From the NCBI RefSeq assembly GCF_029478665.1, contig NZ_JARPQB010000055.1:1-34577 (forward strand): a stretch of DNA of 34,577 nt. Reading direction: 5' to 3'. The position numbers and the translations under genes were made by a program. The DNA comes from Pseudomonas entomophila (lineage in GTDB: Bacteria > Pseudomonadota > Gammaproteobacteria > Pseudomonadales > Pseudomonadaceae). Of the stretch, positions 10,078 to 17,302 are shown in pieces. How positions within the stretch are numbered: the stretch's first letter is position 1; every line of letters begins with the position of its first letter. The notes under the pieces are model-generated. The model saw nothing but the letters and a program-made list of their open reading frames with translations, was not told where the DNA came from and ran no database searches.

Positions 10078-11118
10078 ATGACCGACAACAATCAACAATT
10101 CGCCAGCGACAACTACTCCGGCATCTGCCCCGAAGCCTGGGCCGCCATGGAAAAGGCCAACCACGGTCATGAGCGCGCCTACGGCGACGACCAGTGGACC
10201 GAACGCGCCTCGGCATACTTCCGCAAGCTGTTCGAGACCGACTGCGAGGTGTTCTTCGCCTTCAACGGCACCGCCGCCAACTCCCTGGCCCTGGCCTCGC
10301 TGTGCCAGAGCTACCACAGCGTGATCTGCTCCGAGACCGCCCACGTCGAGACCGACGAATGCGGCGCGCCGGAATTCTTCTCCAACGGCTCCAAGCTGCT
10401 GACCGCCGCCAGCGTCAACGGCAAGCTGACGCCCGAGTCGATCCGCGAGGTGGCGCTCAAGCGCCAGGACATCCACTACCCCAAGCCCCGCGTGGTGACC
10501 ATCACCCAGGCCACCGAAGTGGGCACCGTGTATCGCCCTGAAGAGCTCAAGGCGATCAGCGCCACCTGCAAGAAGCTGGGCCTGAACCTGCACATGGACG
10601 GCGCGCGCTTCACCAACGCCTGTTCGTTCCTCGGCTGCTCGCCGGCCGAGCTGACCTGGAAGGCCGGCGTCGATGTGCTGTGCTTCGGCGGCACCAAGAA
10701 CGGCATGGCGGTGGGCGAGGCGATCCTGTTCTTCAACCGCGACCTGGCCGACGACTTCGACTACCGCTGCAAGCAGGCCGGGCAACTGGCGTCGAAGATG
10801 CGCTTTTTGTCGGCACCGTGGGTCGGGTTGCTGGAAGATGGCGCCTGGCTGCGCCATGGCAACCACGCCAACCACTGCGCGCAGCTGCTGGCGTCGTTGG
10901 TGAGTGACCTGCCGGGGGTGGAACTGATGTTCCCGGTGGAGGCCAACGGGGTGTTCCTGCAGATGCCGGAGCATGCGCTGGAGGCCCTGCGCAACAAGGG
11001 CTGGCGCTTCTACACCTTCATTGGTAGCGGCGGCGCGCGGTTCATGTGCTCGTGGGACACGCAGGAGTCGCGGGTGCGCGAACTGGCGGCAGATATCCGC
11101 GCCATCTTCGGCGCCTGA
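10078..11118 (+). CDS. ltaE: Low-specificity L-threonine aldolase
   Basis: This 346-residue PLP enzyme of fold type I cleaves threonine and allo-threonine to glycine and acetaldehyde. Lys207 in FGGTKNGM is the Schiff-base lysine; HMDGARFTN holds the cofactor-contacting Asp. The length equals that of the characterised Pseudomonas enzyme. AAAGGA lies 8 nt before the ATG. It is divergent from glyA and linked to it through glycine: it can supply or drain the glycine made from sarcosine. A terminator hairpin follows 10 bp after the stop. Confidence 0.95.
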   Translation: MTDNNQQFASDNYSGICPEAWAAMEKANHGHERAYGDDQWTERASAYFRKLFETDCEVFFAFNGTAANSLALASLCQSYHSVICSETAHVETDECGAPEFFSNGSKLLTAASVNGKLTPESIREVALKRQDIHYPKPRVVTITQATEVGTVYRPEELKAISATCKKLGLNLHMDGARFTNACSFLGCSPAELTWKAGVDVLCFGGTKNGMAVGEAILFFNRDLADDFDYRCKQAGQLASKMRFLSAPWVGLLEDGAWLRHGNHANHCAQLLASLVSDLPGVELMFPVEANGVFLQMPEHALEALRNKGWRFYTFIGSGGARFMCSWDTQESRVRELAADIRAIFGA

Positions 11119-11128
11119 TTCGATACTG

Positions 11129-11148
11129 GGAGGGCTTCGCCCTCCTTT
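11129..11148 (+). terminator. ltaE terminator
   Basis: GGAGGGC-TTC-GCCCTCC followed by TTT lies 10 bp after the ltaE stop. The T-run is at the same time the start of the REP arm TTTCGCGGCAC. Confidence 0.7.
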
Positions 11149-11213
11149 CGCGGCACAAGGCCGCTCCTACAGGGGATCGCAATACCTGTAGGAGCGGCCT
11201 TGTGCCGCGAAAG
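11145..11213. repeat. REP doublet, GGCCTTGTG class, fused to terminators
   Basis: Two perfect 28-bp arms (CTTTCGCGGCACAAGGCCGC plus TCCTACAG, and the complement) surround a 13-bp spacer between the convergent ltaE and chemoreceptor genes. Each arm abuts an intrinsic terminator stem. Confidence 0.92.
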
Positions 11214-11229
11214 GGCCGCAACGCGGCCC
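11210..11229 (-). terminator. Terminator of the mcpH-like gene
   Basis: Read on the minus strand, GGGCCGC-GTT-GCGGCCC is followed by TTT, 8 bp after the chemoreceptor stop at 11237. It mirrors the ltaE terminator across the REP doublet. Confidence 0.65.
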
Positions 11230-11236
11230 CAGCGGC

Positions 11237-13174
11237 CTAAAGCCGGAAGCCCCCCATCTGCCGCGCCAGATCATCGGCCAGTCCACGCAATGCCTGGCAC
11301 TCCTCGCGACACCCCTGCACTTCGCTGGCCGTCTGCCGCGCCAGGTCGGAAATCCCTTGCACGTTGCGGTTGATCTCCTCGGTTACCGCAGACTGTTCCT
11401 CGGTCGCCGTGGCCACCTGGTGGTTCATGTCGCTGATGCGCTCGACCTGATCGGTGATCGCCCCCAGCGAGGTGCCCGTACGCTGGCTTGATTCGACACC
11501 GCTACCGGTCGCCTGCTGTCCCGCCTGCATCGACGCCACGGCGGTGCCCGCGCCCTGCTTGAGTCGGTGGATCATCTGCTGCACCTCGTCGGTGGACACC
11601 TGGGTGCGCCGTGCCAGGGTGCGCACCTCATCGGCGACCACGGCAAAGCCACGCCCCATTTCCCCCGCTCGTGCGGCCTCGATGGCGGCATTGAGCGCCA
11701 GCAGGTTGGTCTGTTCGGAAATGCTGCGGATCACCGCCAGCACCTCATCGATCGAGGCCACCTCGTCGGCCAGTTGCGCGACCGCCTCGGCGGCGCGGCC
11801 GATCTCGCCGGACATGCCCTCGATACCGTGGATCGAACGACGCACCACTTCCCGCGCCTGCAGCGCCTCGTCGCGCGCCGACTGCGAAGCGTGGGCGGCA
11901 GCGCCGGCGTTCTGCGCGATGTCCTGCACGGTCAGGCCCATTTCGTGAACGGCCGTGGCGACCATTTCGGTCATTTCCTGCTGCCGCCCGGAGCGATCAG
12001 CGGTGTTATCCACAACCTGGGTCACCTGCTCCACCGACTGATGCAGGCGCTCGGTGGTGCGCAGCACTTCGCCGATCAGCCCGCGCTGGCTGTCGAGGAA
12101 ACGATTGAAACCCCGGGCCAGGTCGCCCAGCTCGTCCTGGCGCGAATCGTCCAGGCGATGGCTGAGGTCGCCTCCACCACTGCCGATCTGCACCAACGCT
12201 GCGGTGACCTGACGGATCGGCCGCACCAACCCGCGCGCCAGCAGCACCACCAGCAACAGCGACACCAGGGCGACCGCGCCGCCGATCAGGCTGGTCAGCC
12301 AGACGGCGTGGCGCATCTGGGCATAGATCTCGGCTTCCGGTACCTCGGCGACCAGGGTCCAGTTCAGGTCGCGCAGGGGCAGGCCCAGTGCCAGGTAGCG
12401 CTCCCCGTCACGGTCGAAGCGGGTGCTGCGCAGCCCAGCGGCACCGCTCATCACCGCCTTGGCCGCCTCCGCGTCCAGCTGCTCGGCCAGCTGGCGCTTG
12501 CCGCTGAACTGCTGGTCGGGATGGACCTGGATCAGGCCATCGTTGCGCACCAGGAACACCTTGCCATGCTCGCCGAAGCTGAAGTCATGGATCAGCTTCG
12601 ACAACTCGGTCATGCGCAGGCCCATGCCGGCCACGCCGACCAGTTGCCCGGCCTTCTCCACCCGATAGTCGATGAACAGCGCCAGCTCGCCCGTGGAGCC
12701 GTCGACGTCGATGTTGATCAGGCGCTCGGCGCCACTGTCGATGTAGCCATAGAACCACTTGTCCTTGGGGTTGGCGCGGCTGAGGGTGCGGTCCAGCCCC
12801 TTCTCGTTGTAGTAGTGGCCGGTGCTGGTGGAGGCGAACAGGGTGGTGAAGGCCTTGTTGCGCTGCTTGGCGGCCTCGAGGTATTCGATGAAGCGCGGCA
12901 GCTCGGCGGAATCCTCCCCGGCGGCCAACCAGTCACGCAACAGGGTGTTGCCGGCGATATCCGCCGCCGCCACCAGCGGCTGGCCGAGCATGCGCTCGAT
13001 GTCATTGCGAATCGCCTCGACGCTGGCCGGCAGCGCCGTGTCGACCAGGTAGCGCTCGGTGAGGCGGTTGACCGCCACCGTATAGATCGCCACCACCACC
13101 AGGATGCTCGCCAGCAGGGCGCCGCCCATGCTTGCGATCAGTTGCCACTGGATACTCCGCCGCCAGATGCGCAT
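11237..13174 (-). CDS. mcpH: dCache chemoreceptor, McpH-like
   Basis: This 645-residue methyl-accepting chemotaxis protein has a transmembrane helix at about 14-35, a large periplasmic double-Cache-like sensor domain (~36-280; DKWFYGY and INIDVDGSTGE are typical), a second membrane helix (~285-305), a HAMP domain, and a cytoplasmic signalling domain with the conserved hairpin tip (SISEQTNLLALNAAIEAARAG). The ATG at 13174 with GGGGAAG upstream is preferred to a TTG 18 bp earlier. Its position next to ltaE and its size match P. putida McpH, the receptor for purines. I assign the name by context and architecture; the ligand cannot be read from the sequence. Confidence 0.8.
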   Translation of the reverse strand: MRIWRRSIQWQLIASMGGALLASILVVVAIYTVAVNRLTERYLVDTALPASVEAIRNDIERMLGQPLVAAADIAGNTLLRDWLAAGEDSAELPRFIEYLEAAKQRNKAFTTLFASTSTGHYYNEKGLDRTLSRANPKDKWFYGYIDSGAERLINIDVDGSTGELALFIDYRVEKAGQLVGVAGMGLRMTELSKLIHDFSFGEHGKVFLVRNDGLIQVHPDQQFSGKRQLAEQLDAEAAKAVMSGAAGLRSTRFDRDGERYLALGLPLRDLNWTLVAEVPEAEIYAQMRHAVWLTSLIGGAVALVSLLLVVLLARGLVRPIRQVTAALVQIGSGGGDLSHRLDDSRQDELGDLARGFNRFLDSQRGLIGEVLRTTERLHQSVEQVTQVVDNTADRSGRQQEMTEMVATAVHEMGLTVQDIAQNAGAAAHASQSARDEALQAREVVRRSIHGIEGMSGEIGRAAEAVAQLADEVASIDEVLAVIRSISEQTNLLALNAAIEAARAGEMGRGFAVVADEVRTLARRTQVSTDEVQQMIHRLKQGAGTAVASMQAGQQATGSGVESSQRTGTSLGAITDQVERISDMNHQVATATEEQSAVTEEINRNVQGISDLARQTASEVQGCREECQALRGLADDLARQMGGFRL

Positions 13175-13208
13175 GCCAAACTTCCCCGCCAATTATTGTT
13201 TTTGGGAA

Positions 13209-13220
13209 AGTGTATACACT
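13209..13220. promoter_or_regulatory. Palindrome upstream of mcpH-like gene
   Basis: AGTGTATACACT is a perfect 12-bp palindrome starting 35 bp upstream of the chemoreceptor ATG. It overlaps a possible -35 (TTGAGT on the minus strand, with ACAATA about 18 bp on). This looks like a dimeric repressor operator; the regulator is unknown. Confidence 0.4.
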
Positions 13221-13244
13221 CAAGTATCCAGTTTATCCAGCGCC

Positions 13245-13329
13245 CTTGTAGGAGCCCACCTTGCTGGCGAACTGCGGTGCCAGTGTTCTACTGGCCCGGC
13301 TGTTCGCCAGCAAGGCTGGCTCCTACAAG
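13245..13329. repeat. REP doublet, CCAGCC class, diverged
   Basis: Arms CTTGTAGGAGCCCACCTTGC plus TGGCGAAC and the complement of the standard form; the left arm has CCCACC where the class has CCAGCC. It lies between the ZapA-like gene and the chemoreceptor. Confidence 0.85.
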
Positions 13330-13346
13330 GGTTGCGCATTCTTTTG

Positions 13347-13649
13347 TTATTGGTCGCCGATGGTCCGGCTGATGGCATCGACGGTGGCGTCGATCTGCGC
13401 CTGGGTGCGCTCGAGGGTGCGGTCGTGCTCGCGCTGCAGCTCGATCTGCTTGGAGCACAGGTTCAGGGCCGCCAGCACCAGCAGCTTGTCGCCGATCAGG
13501 GTCGGGAACTGGCGCTTGGTTTCGGCCAGCGCGACATTGAGCATGCGCACGGCCTGGTTCAGGGTGTCTTCCTGGCCCTCGGGGGCCTTCAGCGAATAGT
13601 CGTTGCCAAGGATCGACACGACATTGATCGGCTGTTCTGGCCGTCTCAT
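13347..13649 (-). CDS. ZapA-like cell division protein
   Basis: This 100-residue protein resembles ZapA, the small FtsZ-ring bundling factor. It has a short N-terminal beta-rich head (INVVSILGNDYSLKAP) that opens the family fold, a first helix, the core segment LLVLAALNLCSKQIELQ that matches the ZapA helix (VAVMAALNI-type in canonical copies), and a C-terminal coiled coil rich in Glu, Gln and Arg. Its start overlaps the stop of the TIGR02449-like gene by 4 nt (ATGA). The usual ZapA/TIGR02449 pair of pseudomonads lies next to the 6S RNA gene and fthC; neither is visible here, so this is probably a divergent paralogue. A role in division is inferred from the family only. Confidence 0.75.
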   Translation of the reverse strand: MRRPEQPINVVSILGNDYSLKAPEGQEDTLNQAVRMLNVALAETKRQFPTLIGDKLLVLAALNLCSKQIELQREHDRTLERTQAQIDATVDAISRTIGDQ

Positions 13650-13876
13650 GCGTTCACGACACCCGCGCTGGCGCGCTCGACCAGGGCCTGGATGCGGGCG
13701 GCGGTGGCGCCGTGCTTCTCTTCCTGTTCCATCAGCGACAACTGCAGGCTGTCGTTCTCTTCCTTGGCCTGGGCCAGTTCCTGGCTGAGGCTGGCGTTCT
13801 GCTCGGCCAGTTGCGCGTTCTTGTGCATCAGGTCGCTGACCAGTTGCTCGAGTTGATTCAGGGAAGTTTCCAACAT
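13646..13876 (-). CDS. TIGR02449-type coiled-coil protein
   Basis: This 76-residue protein is one long predicted coiled coil: LNQLEQLVSDLMHKNAQLAE and what follows show Leu/Asn heptads, as in the small family annotated TIGR02449 that precedes zapA in gammaproteobacteria. The ATG at 13876 opens MLETSLNQLE; a longer frame upstream looks non-coding. It is translationally coupled to the ZapA-like gene by a 4-nt overlap, so the two probably act together. Function is unknown. Confidence 0.75.
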   Translation of the reverse strand: MLETSLNQLEQLVSDLMHKNAQLAEQNASLSQELAQAKEENDSLQLSLMEQEEKHGATAARIQALVERASAGVVNA

Positions 13877-14063
13877 GCGTCTATCTCGGGTTGTTGCAAA
13901 GGGCGCACACGATAAGGAAAAACCTGCGCCCCCGCCATTAAATATCGGATTCAAAAGGTTTTTGCCTGGGGAGGTTGACCGGATATCGCCCCCCTTGTTC
14001 CGGCCTGCGCCAACCGCTGGTCAGGAAGTTCGTTAGCGACTTCACACTTTCATCATTCGCCAC

Positions 14064-14090
14064 TCAAGACTGGCCGGTCACGACCGATAG
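14064..14090 (+). promoter_or_regulatory. Candidate FliA (sigma-28) promoter
   Basis: TCAAG, a 15-bp spacer, then CCGATAG match the pseudomonad flagellar sigma factor consensus (TCAAG, ~15 bp, GCCGATAA) apart from the first and last bases of the -10. It is 63 bp upstream of the chemoreceptor start, as expected for a flagellar-regulon receptor. Confidence 0.6.
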
Positions 14091-14152
14091 GCAGGTAGGT
14101 CTTTTTCCGTCGCATGGATCGCGGCCCCCTCACTGCCTTGGATACCGCCTCC

Positions 14153-15778
14153 ATGTCCCTACGCAACATGAACATCGCCCCGCGTGCGCTGCTCGGGTTT
14201 TCGGTCATCGGCCTGCTGATGCTCGGCCTGGGCGTGTTCTCCCTGATCCAGATGGGCAACATCCGCCAGGCCGGCGTGACCATCGAAGAAGTCAGCGTGC
14301 CCAGCATCAAGACCCTCGATGAGCTGACCGCGCTGAACCTGCGCCTGCGCACCCTCTCCTACCGCCTGCTGCTCAACCGCGAGCCGGCCACCCAACAGGA
14401 GACCCTGCGCCTGCTGGACGAGCGCAACGCGCAGATCGACAAGGCCCGCCGTGCCTACGAGCCGTTGATTGCCGCCAGCGACGAACACGCCGCCTACGAC
14501 CAGTACAGCCAGTTGCTCAACCAGTACCGCCAGCTCGAGGCGCGCATGCGTACCCTGAGCCAGGCCGGCGACCTCGACGCCCTGCGCGACCTGCTCAACC
14601 GCGAACTGCTGGACAACTCCGAGCAGGTCAACAAGGTCATGGACACCCTGGTACGCATCAACACCGACCAGACCAGCGCCACCAACGCAGCCGCCGCCAG
14701 CCAGTACAGCGGCGCCTTCGGCCTGGTGATCAGCCTGCTGGTGGCCGCCACCGTGCTGACCCTGCTGTTCGCCTTCCTGCTCACCCGCAGCATCGTCAAG
14801 CCCATCGACGAAGCGCTGAAGTCCGCCGAGCAGATCGCCGAGGGCGACCTCACCCACCACATCGACGCCGAAGGCACCGACGAGGCCGCGCGCCTGCTCA
14901 AGGCCATGGCCAAGATGCAGGACAAGCTGCGCGACACCCTGCAGCTGATCGCCGGCTCCGCCACCCAGCTGGCTTCGGCCGCGGAGGAGCTCAACAGCGT
15001 CACCGACGAGAGCGCCCGCGGCTTGCAACAGCAGAACAACGAGATCGAGCAGGCCGCCACCGCCGTCACCGAGATGACCAGCGCGGTCGAGGAAGTGGCG
15101 CGCAACGCGGTGAGCACCTCGGAAGCCTCCAGCGAAGCCAGCCGTTCGGCCGGCGATGGCCGCGACCTGGTGATGGAGACCGTGGGCGCCATCGAGCGCA
15201 TGAGCGGCGACGTGCAGGCCACCGCCAAGCTGATCACCCACCTGGCCGAGCAATCGCGCGACATCGGCAAGGTGCTCGACGTGATCCGTGGCCTGGCCGA
15301 CCAGACCAACCTGCTGGCGCTCAACGCCGCCATCGAAGCCGCCCGTGCCGGTGAGGCCGGCCGTGGCTTCGCCGTGGTCGCCGACGAGGTACGCGCCCTG
15401 GCGCATCGCACCCAGCAGTCCACCAGCGAGATCGAGCGGATGATCGGCAGCATCCAGGGCGGCACCGAGCAGGCGGTGGACTCGATGCGCACCAGCACCG
15501 AGCGCGCCGAGTCGACCCTGAACATCGCCCGTGGCGCGGGCCTGGCGCTGGACACCATCGCCGGCGCGGTGGCGCAGATCAACGAGCGCAACCTGGTGAT
15601 CGCCAGCGCCGCCGAGGAGCAGGCCCAGGTGGCCCGCGAGGTGGACCGCAACCTGGTGAACATCAACGACCTGTCGGTGCAGAGTGCCACCGGGGCGAAC
15701 CAGACCAGCGCGGCAAGCGCCGAGCTGTCGCGCCTGGCGGTGGACCTGAGCGGGCTGGTAGCGCGGTTCCGTACCTGA
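14153..15778 (+). CDS. Methyl-accepting chemotaxis protein, 4HB sensor
   Basis: This is about 541 residues long. After a short cytoplasmic N terminus, helix 1 crosses the membrane at ~10-32 (LLGFSVIGLLMLGLGVFSL). A ~150-residue helical periplasmic domain follows, of the four-helix-bundle (Tar-like) type (LRLRTLSYRLLLNREPATQQ region). The second membrane helix is at ~190-213 (FGLVISLLVAATVLTLLFAF), then HAMP and the signalling domain with the tip GLADQTNLLALNAAIEAARA. The start is uncertain: ATGs at 14114, 14153 and 14168 are in frame and none has a strong Shine-Dalgarno; 14153 is chosen for family resemblance (MSLRNMNIAPR). The ligand is unknown; its neighbours make a methylated amine conceivable but do not prove it. 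Confidence 0.85.
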   Translation: MSLRNMNIAPRALLGFSVIGLLMLGLGVFSLIQMGNIRQAGVTIEEVSVPSIKTLDELTALNLRLRTLSYRLLLNREPATQQETLRLLDERNAQIDKARRAYEPLIAASDEHAAYDQYSQLLNQYRQLEARMRTLSQAGDLDALRDLLNRELLDNSEQVNKVMDTLVRINTDQTSATNAAAASQYSGAFGLVISLLVAATVLTLLFAFLLTRSIVKPIDEALKSAEQIAEGDLTHHIDAEGTDEAARLLKAMAKMQDKLRDTLQLIAGSATQLASAAEELNSVTDESARGLQQQNNEIEQAATAVTEMTSAVEEVARNAVSTSEASSEASRSAGDGRDLVMETVGAIERMSGDVQATAKLITHLAEQSRDIGKVLDVIRGLADQTNLLALNAAIEAARAGEAGRGFAVVADEVRALAHRTQQSTSEIERMIGSIQGGTEQAVDSMRTSTERAESTLNIARGAGLALDTIAGAVAQINERNLVIASAAEEQAQVAREVDRNLVNINDLSVQSATGANQTSAASAELSRLAVDLSGLVARFRT

Positions 15779-15786
15779 AAAAGCTG

Positions 15787-15807
15787 GGGCCGCTTTGCGG
15801 CCCTTTT
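15787..15807 (+). terminator. Chemoreceptor terminator
   Basis: GGGCCGC-TTT-GCGGCCC followed by TTTT lies 8 bp after the chemoreceptor stop and runs straight into the REP arm. Confidence 0.75.
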
Positions 15808-15873
15808 CGCGGCACAAGGCCGCTCCTACAGGAAAACGCGTAACCCTGTAGGAGCGGCCTTGTGCCGCGAAAG
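15804..15873. repeat. REP doublet, GGCCTTGTG class, fused to terminators
   Basis: Arms TTTCGCGGCACAAGGCCGCT plus CCTACAG and the complement lie between the convergent chemoreceptor and gbcB genes. The architecture is identical to 11129-11229: terminator, REP arm, spacer, REP arm, terminator. Confidence 0.92.
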
Positions 15874-15890
15874 GGCTGCGAAGCAGCCCC
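15870..15890 (-). terminator. gbcB terminator
   Basis: On the minus strand GGGCTGC-TTC-GCAGCCC is followed by TTT, 14 bp after the gbcB stop. Confidence 0.65.
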
Positions 15891-15903
15891 ATACGTATTC
15901 AGA

Positions 15904-17004
15904 TCAATACTCGATCCGCACATCCCCCTTCGGCACGCTGCAGCACGACAGGATGTAGCCCTCGGCCTCATCCTCTTCAGTGATCCCACCGTTGTGCTCC
16001 ATCTCCACCTCACCACCCAGCTTGAGCACCTTGCAGGTGCCGCAAATCCCCATCCCGCAGGCCTTGGGGATCATCAGCCCGACCTTGGCCGCCGCCGCGT
16101 GCACGGTCTCGCCCGGGGCCACGCGGATGCTCTTGTCGCTGCCGACGAACTCCACCAGGTTGAGGTCGGCCACATCCACTTCCGGCGCATCGGCGGCCTG
16201 CTCGGCGTGCTCCACCGCATCGGCCTTGGCTTCCGGCGGCGTCGCGCCGAACGATTCCTCGTGGTAGTTCTTCATGTCGAAACCGACGGCTTCGAGCATG
16301 CGCTTGACCGCGCTCATGTAGGGCGTCGGGCCGCAGCAGAAGATGGTGCGCTCGAGATAATCCGGGGCGATCAGCTCCATCAGCCGCTGGTTCAGGTAGC
16401 CGCGGTAACCCGCCCACGGCTCGCCCAGCCCGTGCTTCTCGCAAATGATGTGCAGGCTGAAGTTGGGGATGCGCGAGGCCATCTGCTCCAGCTCGCGGTG
16501 GTAGATGATGTCTTTCGGTGAACGGGCGCTGTGCACGAACACCATGTCGACATTGGCGTTGGTGTCGTAGAACCAGCGCGCCATGGACATCACCGGGGTG
16601 ATGCCGACACCGCCGGAGAGATAGAGCACCTTGCCCGCCGGGAAGTCGATGGCATTGAACAGCCCCACCGGCCCGTGCACCGGCAGTTCGGCGCCTTCGT
16701 GCATGGTGTCGTGGAGGAAGTTCGACACCAGCCCGCCCGGTACGCGCTTGACGGTGATGGAGAAGCTGTAGGGCACCGACGGTGAGCTGGAGATGGTATA
16801 CGAGCGCATCACCGGCTTGCCTTCGATCTCCAGTTCAAGGGTCACGAACTGCCCGGGCTTGAAGAAGAACATGATCGGCTGGTCGGCCATGAAGCAGAAG
16901 GTGCGCACGTCCCAGGTCTCCTGGATGACCTTGACGCAGCGCACGATGTGGCGGCCATTGGCCCAGGTCTGGGTGGTGACCGGATTGAGGAAGGTATCGG
17001 ACAT
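15904..17004 (-). CDS. gbcB: Glycine betaine monooxygenase reductase subunit
   Basis: This 366-residue protein passes electrons from NAD(P)H through FAD and a [2Fe-2S] cluster to the oxygenase GbcA. The FAD-binding motif RSYTISSSP is at about 67-75 and the NAD-binding GGVGITPVMSMAR segment follows. The C-terminal plant-type ferredoxin has Cys316, Cys321, Cys324 and Cys354 or Cys355 as cluster ligands. The start at 17004 is chosen because GGAG lies 6 nt upstream; an ATG at 17010 is right against that Shine-Dalgarno, and the frame continuing to 17391 would overlap gbcA. It is divergent from gbcA with a shared control region. Confidence 0.95.
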   Translation of the reverse strand: MSDTFLNPVTTQTWANGRHIVRCVKVIQETWDVRTFCFMADQPIMFFFKPGQFVTLELEIEGKPVMRSYTISSSPSVPYSFSITVKRVPGGLVSNFLHDTMHEGAELPVHGPVGLFNAIDFPAGKVLYLSGGVGITPVMSMARWFYDTNANVDMVFVHSARSPKDIIYHRELEQMASRIPNFSLHIICEKHGLGEPWAGYRGYLNQRLMELIAPDYLERTIFCCGPTPYMSAVKRMLEAVGFDMKNYHEESFGATPPEAKADAVEHAEQAADAPEVDVADLNLVEFVGSDKSIRVAPGETVHAAAAKVGLMIPKACGMGICGTCKVLKLGGEVEMEHNGGITEEDEAEGYILSCCSVPKGDVRIEY

Positions 17005-17149
17005 GTTCATCTCCAGCAGCCGACTGTCGGCCTTTCTTATGCCTCCGATAATGCGCAAGCCGGGGGCTGTGTACATTCCCATCCGCGACATCGGCGTGCT
17101 TATCGCGACCAGCCCCGCGCTACAAGGGTTGGCGCGTCGGAATTCGATT

Positions 17150-17176
17150 CGGCCATGTCGCCCGTGGACATGGCCG
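17150..17176. promoter_or_regulatory. 27-bp inverted repeat, candidate GbdR operator
   Basis: CGGCCATGTC, seven bases, then GACATGGCCG form a perfect inverted repeat with 10-bp arms. It lies midway in the 298-bp gap between divergent gbcB and gbcA (about 145 bp from each start). gbcA and gbcB are known GbdR targets in P. aeruginosa; assigning this site to GbdR is inference. Confidence 0.5.
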
Positions 17177-17218
17177 TTTCCCGGCCCGAACGCACACTCC
17201 GGCAAAAGAACAGGTTGT

Positions 17219-17227
17219 TTATCCACA
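17219..17227 (+). other. DnaA-box sequence upstream of gbcA
   Basis: TTATCCACA, the strongest consensus DnaA box, lies 76 bp before the gbcA ATG. It is one of eight exact copies seen in the window. Whether DnaA binds is untested. Confidence 0.4.
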
Positions 17228-17302
17228 GCAGCCTTGCGGCATAAAAACAACGAAACGATTAGCCACCTTTCGCCGGCCGACCACGGCCCTGAGGACCACA
17301 CG

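Noticed and set aside
13175..13346. 6S RNA gene expected after zapA
   Set aside because: The gap is only 172 bp, mostly a REP doublet and the chemoreceptor leader; no long 6S-like hairpin is seen.
13894..13975. AAAAACCT ... AGGTTTTT inverted repeat upstream of the TIGR02449-like gene
   Set aside because: The arms are short and about 35 bp apart, weak evidence for a hairpin or operator.
16793..17302. Plus-strand frame extending gbcA upstream to 16793
   Set aside because: It crosses the gbcB start and the divergent control region; the ATG at 17303 gives the known protein length.
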